NCBI GenBank assembly: GCA_021813835.1 | Contig: JAKAJJ010000029.1 | Span: forward strand, 1 to 7,083 | Source: a bacterium | GTDB taxonomy: Bacteria; Patescibacteriota; Minisyncoccia; Phycocordibacterales; Phycocordibacteraceae | Length of the DNA stretch: 7,083 nt | Direction: 5' to 3' | Shown here: piece after piece, positions 5,729 through 7,083 of the stretch | How positions within the stretch are numbered: the stretch's first letter is position 1 | How the letters are laid out: every line of letters begins with the position of its first letter | Notes under the pieces: model-generated | What the model saw: the letters and a program-made list of their open reading frames with translations, nothing else | The model's database searches: none | Told to the model about the DNA's origin: nothing | Position numbers and translations under genes: made by a program

Positions 5729-6151
5729 CTAACGAGTACTCAGCCAATATCCTCCGAAAGGACTCACCACAAACTTGTGAACACGGATTGGCTTTCTGTC
5801 GCCCTTAGCGAAAAGGGATAATTGGACACTCAATGAGTCGAAGCTGTCGGGCATGAGGACGCATTCTATCCGGTTGGCAACCTTGAAATCGGACAGAAAA
5901 TCTTGACCGTCGCCTGACCCCGACTGTTCTGTTGGTGTCATGAACTGACAGATCCGACCGTACGTTCCCGCCGTGAGCCATGACGGCGGTTGATATTGTT
6001 CCAGGTAGAAGGCATACCGATTCAGCTCGTGTACCAAGCCAAGGGCGTGGTCAAGCATATGAATCTGTTCCTCAAGCCGGGTAGCCGCTGGGGAATGTCC
6101 GTAGCGTTTCTGAAGTGACTTGTCGAGAAAGAACGTGAACTTACTGAACAT
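5729..6151 (-). CDS. Unrecognised 140-aa protein
   Basis: I do not recognise a family. The product is soluble and has no signal peptide or membrane helix. Aromatic residues are frequent: FTFFLDK near the start, an ELNRYAFYLEQY stretch near 43-54 and FGGYW near the C-terminus. A helical segment (RLEEQIHMLDHALGLVHEL, about 25-43) is followed by a Gly/Ser-rich linker (EQSGSGDGQ) and strand-like segments (NRIECVLM, VQLSLFAK, RVHKFVV). The ATG at 6151 has a perfect AAGGAG 7 nt upstream. An in-frame ATG at 6214 would add 21 residues (161 aa) but lacks a ribosome site. Base composition is more AT-rich than in the core genes to the left, and the ribosome signal also differs, so transfer is possible. 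It has its own terminator and diverges from the gene at 6329. Confidence 0.7.
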   Translation of the reverse strand: MFSKFTFFLDKSLQKRYGHSPAATRLEEQIHMLDHALGLVHELNRYAFYLEQYQPPSWLTAGTYGRICQFMTPTEQSGSGDGQDFLSDFKVANRIECVLMPDSFDSLSVQLSLFAKGDRKPIRVHKFVVSPFGGYWLSTR

Positions 6152-6158
6152 GCGATTT

Positions 6159-6164
6159 CTCCTT
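6159..6164 (-). promoter_or_regulatory. Perfect Shine-Dalgarno AAGGAG deciding the start at 6151
   Basis: AAGGAG on the minus strand lies 7 nt before the ATG at 6151. It is the only perfect Shine-Dalgarno sequence I see before a gene in the window, and it favours the 140-aa start over the upstream ATG at 6214. Confidence 0.75.
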
Positions 6165-6218
6165 AAGAGAGGCTCACTTAGGGCCCGTACGACGATGGAC
6201 GGCACCGTCACCATCTGT

Positions 6219-6227
6219 ATTAAATCA
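6219..6227 (-). promoter_or_regulatory. Extended -10 promoter of the unrecognised gene
   Basis: TG-A-TTTAAT on the minus strand (hexamer 6224-6219, 5/6 match to TATAAT) has a weak TTGCAG 16 bases upstream as a possible -35. It would start RNA near 6212 and give a leader of about 60 nt containing the Shine-Dalgarno site. This is unlike the leaderless arrangement of its neighbours. Confidence 0.45.
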
Positions 6228-6277
6228 CAGGATTAGAAATCTGCAACCGTCTTGTCTCACTTATTATTTATCCACAA

Positions 6278-6300
6278 TTCCCGCGGTAGCGGAAGTTTTT
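6278..6300 (+). terminator. Small hairpin plus T-tract before the PaaX/Cas2-like gene
   Basis: CCGC (6281-6284) pairs with GCGG (6289-6292) across GGTA. TT/AA pairs extend the stem beyond a bulged C, and AGTTTTT follows. It resembles a weak plus-strand terminator in the divergent gap, 29 bases before the next ATG. No plus-strand gene lies immediately upstream, so it may be chance or may block read-through against the divergent gene. Confidence 0.25.
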
Positions 6301-6318
6301 GATAACACGTATTTGATA
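6298..6318. repeat. Two direct copies of TTTGATA, 14-base period
   Basis: TTTGATA occurs at 6298-6304 and 6312-6318. The second copy overlaps the TG and the first bases of the TAGGAT -10 element of the gene at 6329. The spacing is close to one and a third helical turns. It could be an operator half-site pair, but two 7-base AT-rich copies can also arise by chance. Confidence 0.3.
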
Positions 6319-6322
6319 GGAT
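6314..6322 (+). promoter_or_regulatory. Extended -10 for leaderless PaaX/Cas2-like mRNA
   Basis: TG-A-TAGGAT ends 6 nt before the ATG at 6329, so transcription would begin at the A of ATG. No -35 at 17 bases is recognisable. TTGATA at 6299-6304 is a good -35 hexamer, but only 12 bases separate it from the -10. Position and sequence match the element before the permease gene. Confidence 0.5.
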
Positions 6323-6328
6323 GTCGGT

Positions 6329-6910
6329 ATGGGTTCCATCGAGAAAGGAGCACGGAAGAAGCGTGTTCGTCGAAATGTACGAACCGCGGCGCTCGTGGCT
6401 ATCGGCACGGCCGGGTTCATCGCGACGGCGGCTGTTGCGCCCAATATATTCCAATTGCTCGGTAAAACCGGCGCGCTTGCGCGGCTTAAATACCAGACGA
6501 AAGGAGTCCTCACACGACTGAAGCTGAAAGGGGAAATAGAATTTGAAGAACGCGATGGGAAGAAGTACGTGCGGCTCACAGAACGCGGCGAGGAAGCGCT
6601 TGCTCTCGGACAGCAGAAGATGCTGCTTTCAACCGCTAAGCCGCGGAAATGGGACCGCCGTTACCGGCTCGTCATGTTCGACGTTCCTGAAAAACGCAAG
6701 AAAGCTCGCGATCGGCTACGCTCTCAGATGCAAGGGGCTGGCTTTCTTCGGGTTCAGGACAGCGCATGGGTCCATCCGTATGACTGCGAAGAATTCGTGG
6801 CGCTTCTCAAGGCGGATCTGCGTATTGGAAAAGATGTGCTTTACGCCGTAGTAGAGGAAATTGAGAATGACGGCTGGATACGCAAACACTTCGGTCTTCC
6901 ACTCAAATAA
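6329..6910 (+). CDS. PaaX/Cas2-like winged-helix protein with membrane anchor
   Basis: The 193-aa product has three parts. A basic N-terminus (KGARKKRVRRNVR) precedes one hydrophobic segment (about 19-39, TAALVAIGTAGFIATAAVAP) that should be a membrane anchor with the basic end inside. A winged-helix-like region follows (about 48-95), ending in YVRLTERGEEALAL. Last comes a Cas2-like ferredoxin fold as in the PaaX central domain (about 110-185), with YRLVMFDVPEKRKKARDRLR (D118 at the Cas2 metal-Asp position), then GFLRVQDSAWVHPYDCE. I recall many Parcubacteria proteins with this layout, often labelled Cas2 by automated annotation without a CRISPR locus. The likely role is DNA- or RNA-linked regulation at the membrane, which is inference. 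No cas1 or effector gene is visible. No Shine-Dalgarno sequence stands at usual spacing. The stop is TAA. Confidence 0.82.
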   Translation: MGSIEKGARKKRVRRNVRTAALVAIGTAGFIATAAVAPNIFQLLGKTGALARLKYQTKGVLTRLKLKGEIEFEERDGKKYVRLTERGEEALALGQQKMLLSTAKPRKWDRRYRLVMFDVPEKRKKARDRLRSQMQGAGFLRVQDSAWVHPYDCEEFVALLKADLRIGKDVLYAVVEEIENDGWIRKHFGLPLK

Positions 6911-7083
6911 TCCTACTCCCGATTCCATCGTCAAGTATCCATAATTATCGCTATAGCGGATTTTATAGATAGTCGGTTTATAGATGTACGTTAGTATCGG
7001 GTTGTTGACACCTTAGGTGCCAGCGAATGCTCATTGAAAGCGCGAAAGGCGCGGTACGATTTTGGTGTTCAGACCATTAATCG
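6911..7083. other. AT-rich terminal region with short repeats, no gene
   Basis: No open frame here is convincing. It contains a perfect 10-base palindrome CGCTATAGCG (6949-6958), two TTTATAGAT copies (6962-6970 and 6977-6985), and a TTGACA (7005-7010) next to the inverted repeat CACCT-T-AGGTG (7009-7019). The TTGACA has no -10 at proper spacing. A 17-codon ORF starts at 7027 (+). A minus-strand frame open from the right edge ends in TGA at 7031-7033 and could be the tail of a gene outside the window. No clear terminator for the PaaX/Cas2-like gene is seen. Confidence 0.5.
6962..6985. repeat. Two direct copies of TTTATAGAT, 15-base period
   Basis: TTTATAGAT appears at 6962-6970 and again at 6977-6985. 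The bases between are unrelated. It lies just past the CGCTATAGCG palindrome. It could be part of a binding-site cluster or a leader-like element, and only two copies are present. Confidence 0.45.

Noticed and set aside
6152..6214. 161-aa version of the unrecognised gene starting at 6214
   Set aside because: It has no ribosome site, and the likely -10 is only 4 nt away, which would start RNA inside the ATG. The ATG at 6151 has a perfect AAGGAG.
6329..6910. Calling this gene a true CRISPR cas2
   Set aside because: The N-terminal membrane segment and winged-helix region match PaaX-like proteins. No cas1, effector or confirmed repeat array is inside the window.
7031..7081. C-terminal tail of a minus-strand gene entering from the right edge (17 codons ending in TGA)
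   Set aside because: It is too short to judge, and no family is recognisable from 16 residues. It is mentioned only as a possibility.

Overview
The window looks like a chromosomal segment of a candidate-phyla-radiation bacterium (Patescibacteria), most likely of the Parcubacteria. The reasons are an EF-P whose PGKG loop is replaced by a basic RMQxRKP loop, a compact methionyl-tRNA synthetase with HIGF in place of HIGH, and a PaaX/Cas2-like winged-helix membrane protein of a type I recall as common in this group. These assignments come from recognising the families, not from a search. TGA is used as a stop (metG), which argues for genetic code 11 and against the TGA=Gly lineages. Most of the window is GC-rich, but from about 5705 onward the composition becomes visibly more AT-rich.

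Layout: efp (88-663, +) converges on the three-gene operon rpsF-ssb-rpsR (2045 down to 908, -). Between the convergent units lie an intrinsic terminator for each side and a possible short structured RNA. Upstream on the minus strand is tatD (2942-2133). It is separated from metG by a 206-base gap that holds a consensus-like promoter, several hairpins and a UUCG-capped terminator, which together look like a small RNA gene of about 155 nt. metG (4585-3149) directly abuts an AI-2E-family permease gene (5644-4586) in a TAA-ATG junction. An intrinsic terminator upstream of the permease closes an unrecognised 140-aa gene (6151-5729, -). That gene diverges from a PaaX/Cas2-like gene (6329-6910, +). 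The last 173 bases carry no convincing gene, only short repeats and a palindrome.

How the genes work together: six of the eight recognisable genes serve core translation or DNA maintenance: EF-P, bS6, bS18, MetRS, SSB and the TatD nuclease. The rpsF-ssb-rpsR order and the metG-tatD adjacency are both seen widely in bacteria. The right end, from 5705, looks like a more variable segment.

The most notable pattern is in expression signals. Five genes (rpsF, ssb, tatD, the permease and the PaaX/Cas2-like gene) have a -10-like hexamer placed so that transcription would start at the A of the ATG or within 3 nt of it, and four of these carry the TG of an extended -10. None of the five has a clear Shine-Dalgarno sequence at normal spacing except perhaps the permease. 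This suggests leaderless mRNAs are the default here. The one gene with a perfect AAGGAG ribosome site is the AT-richer unrecognised one.
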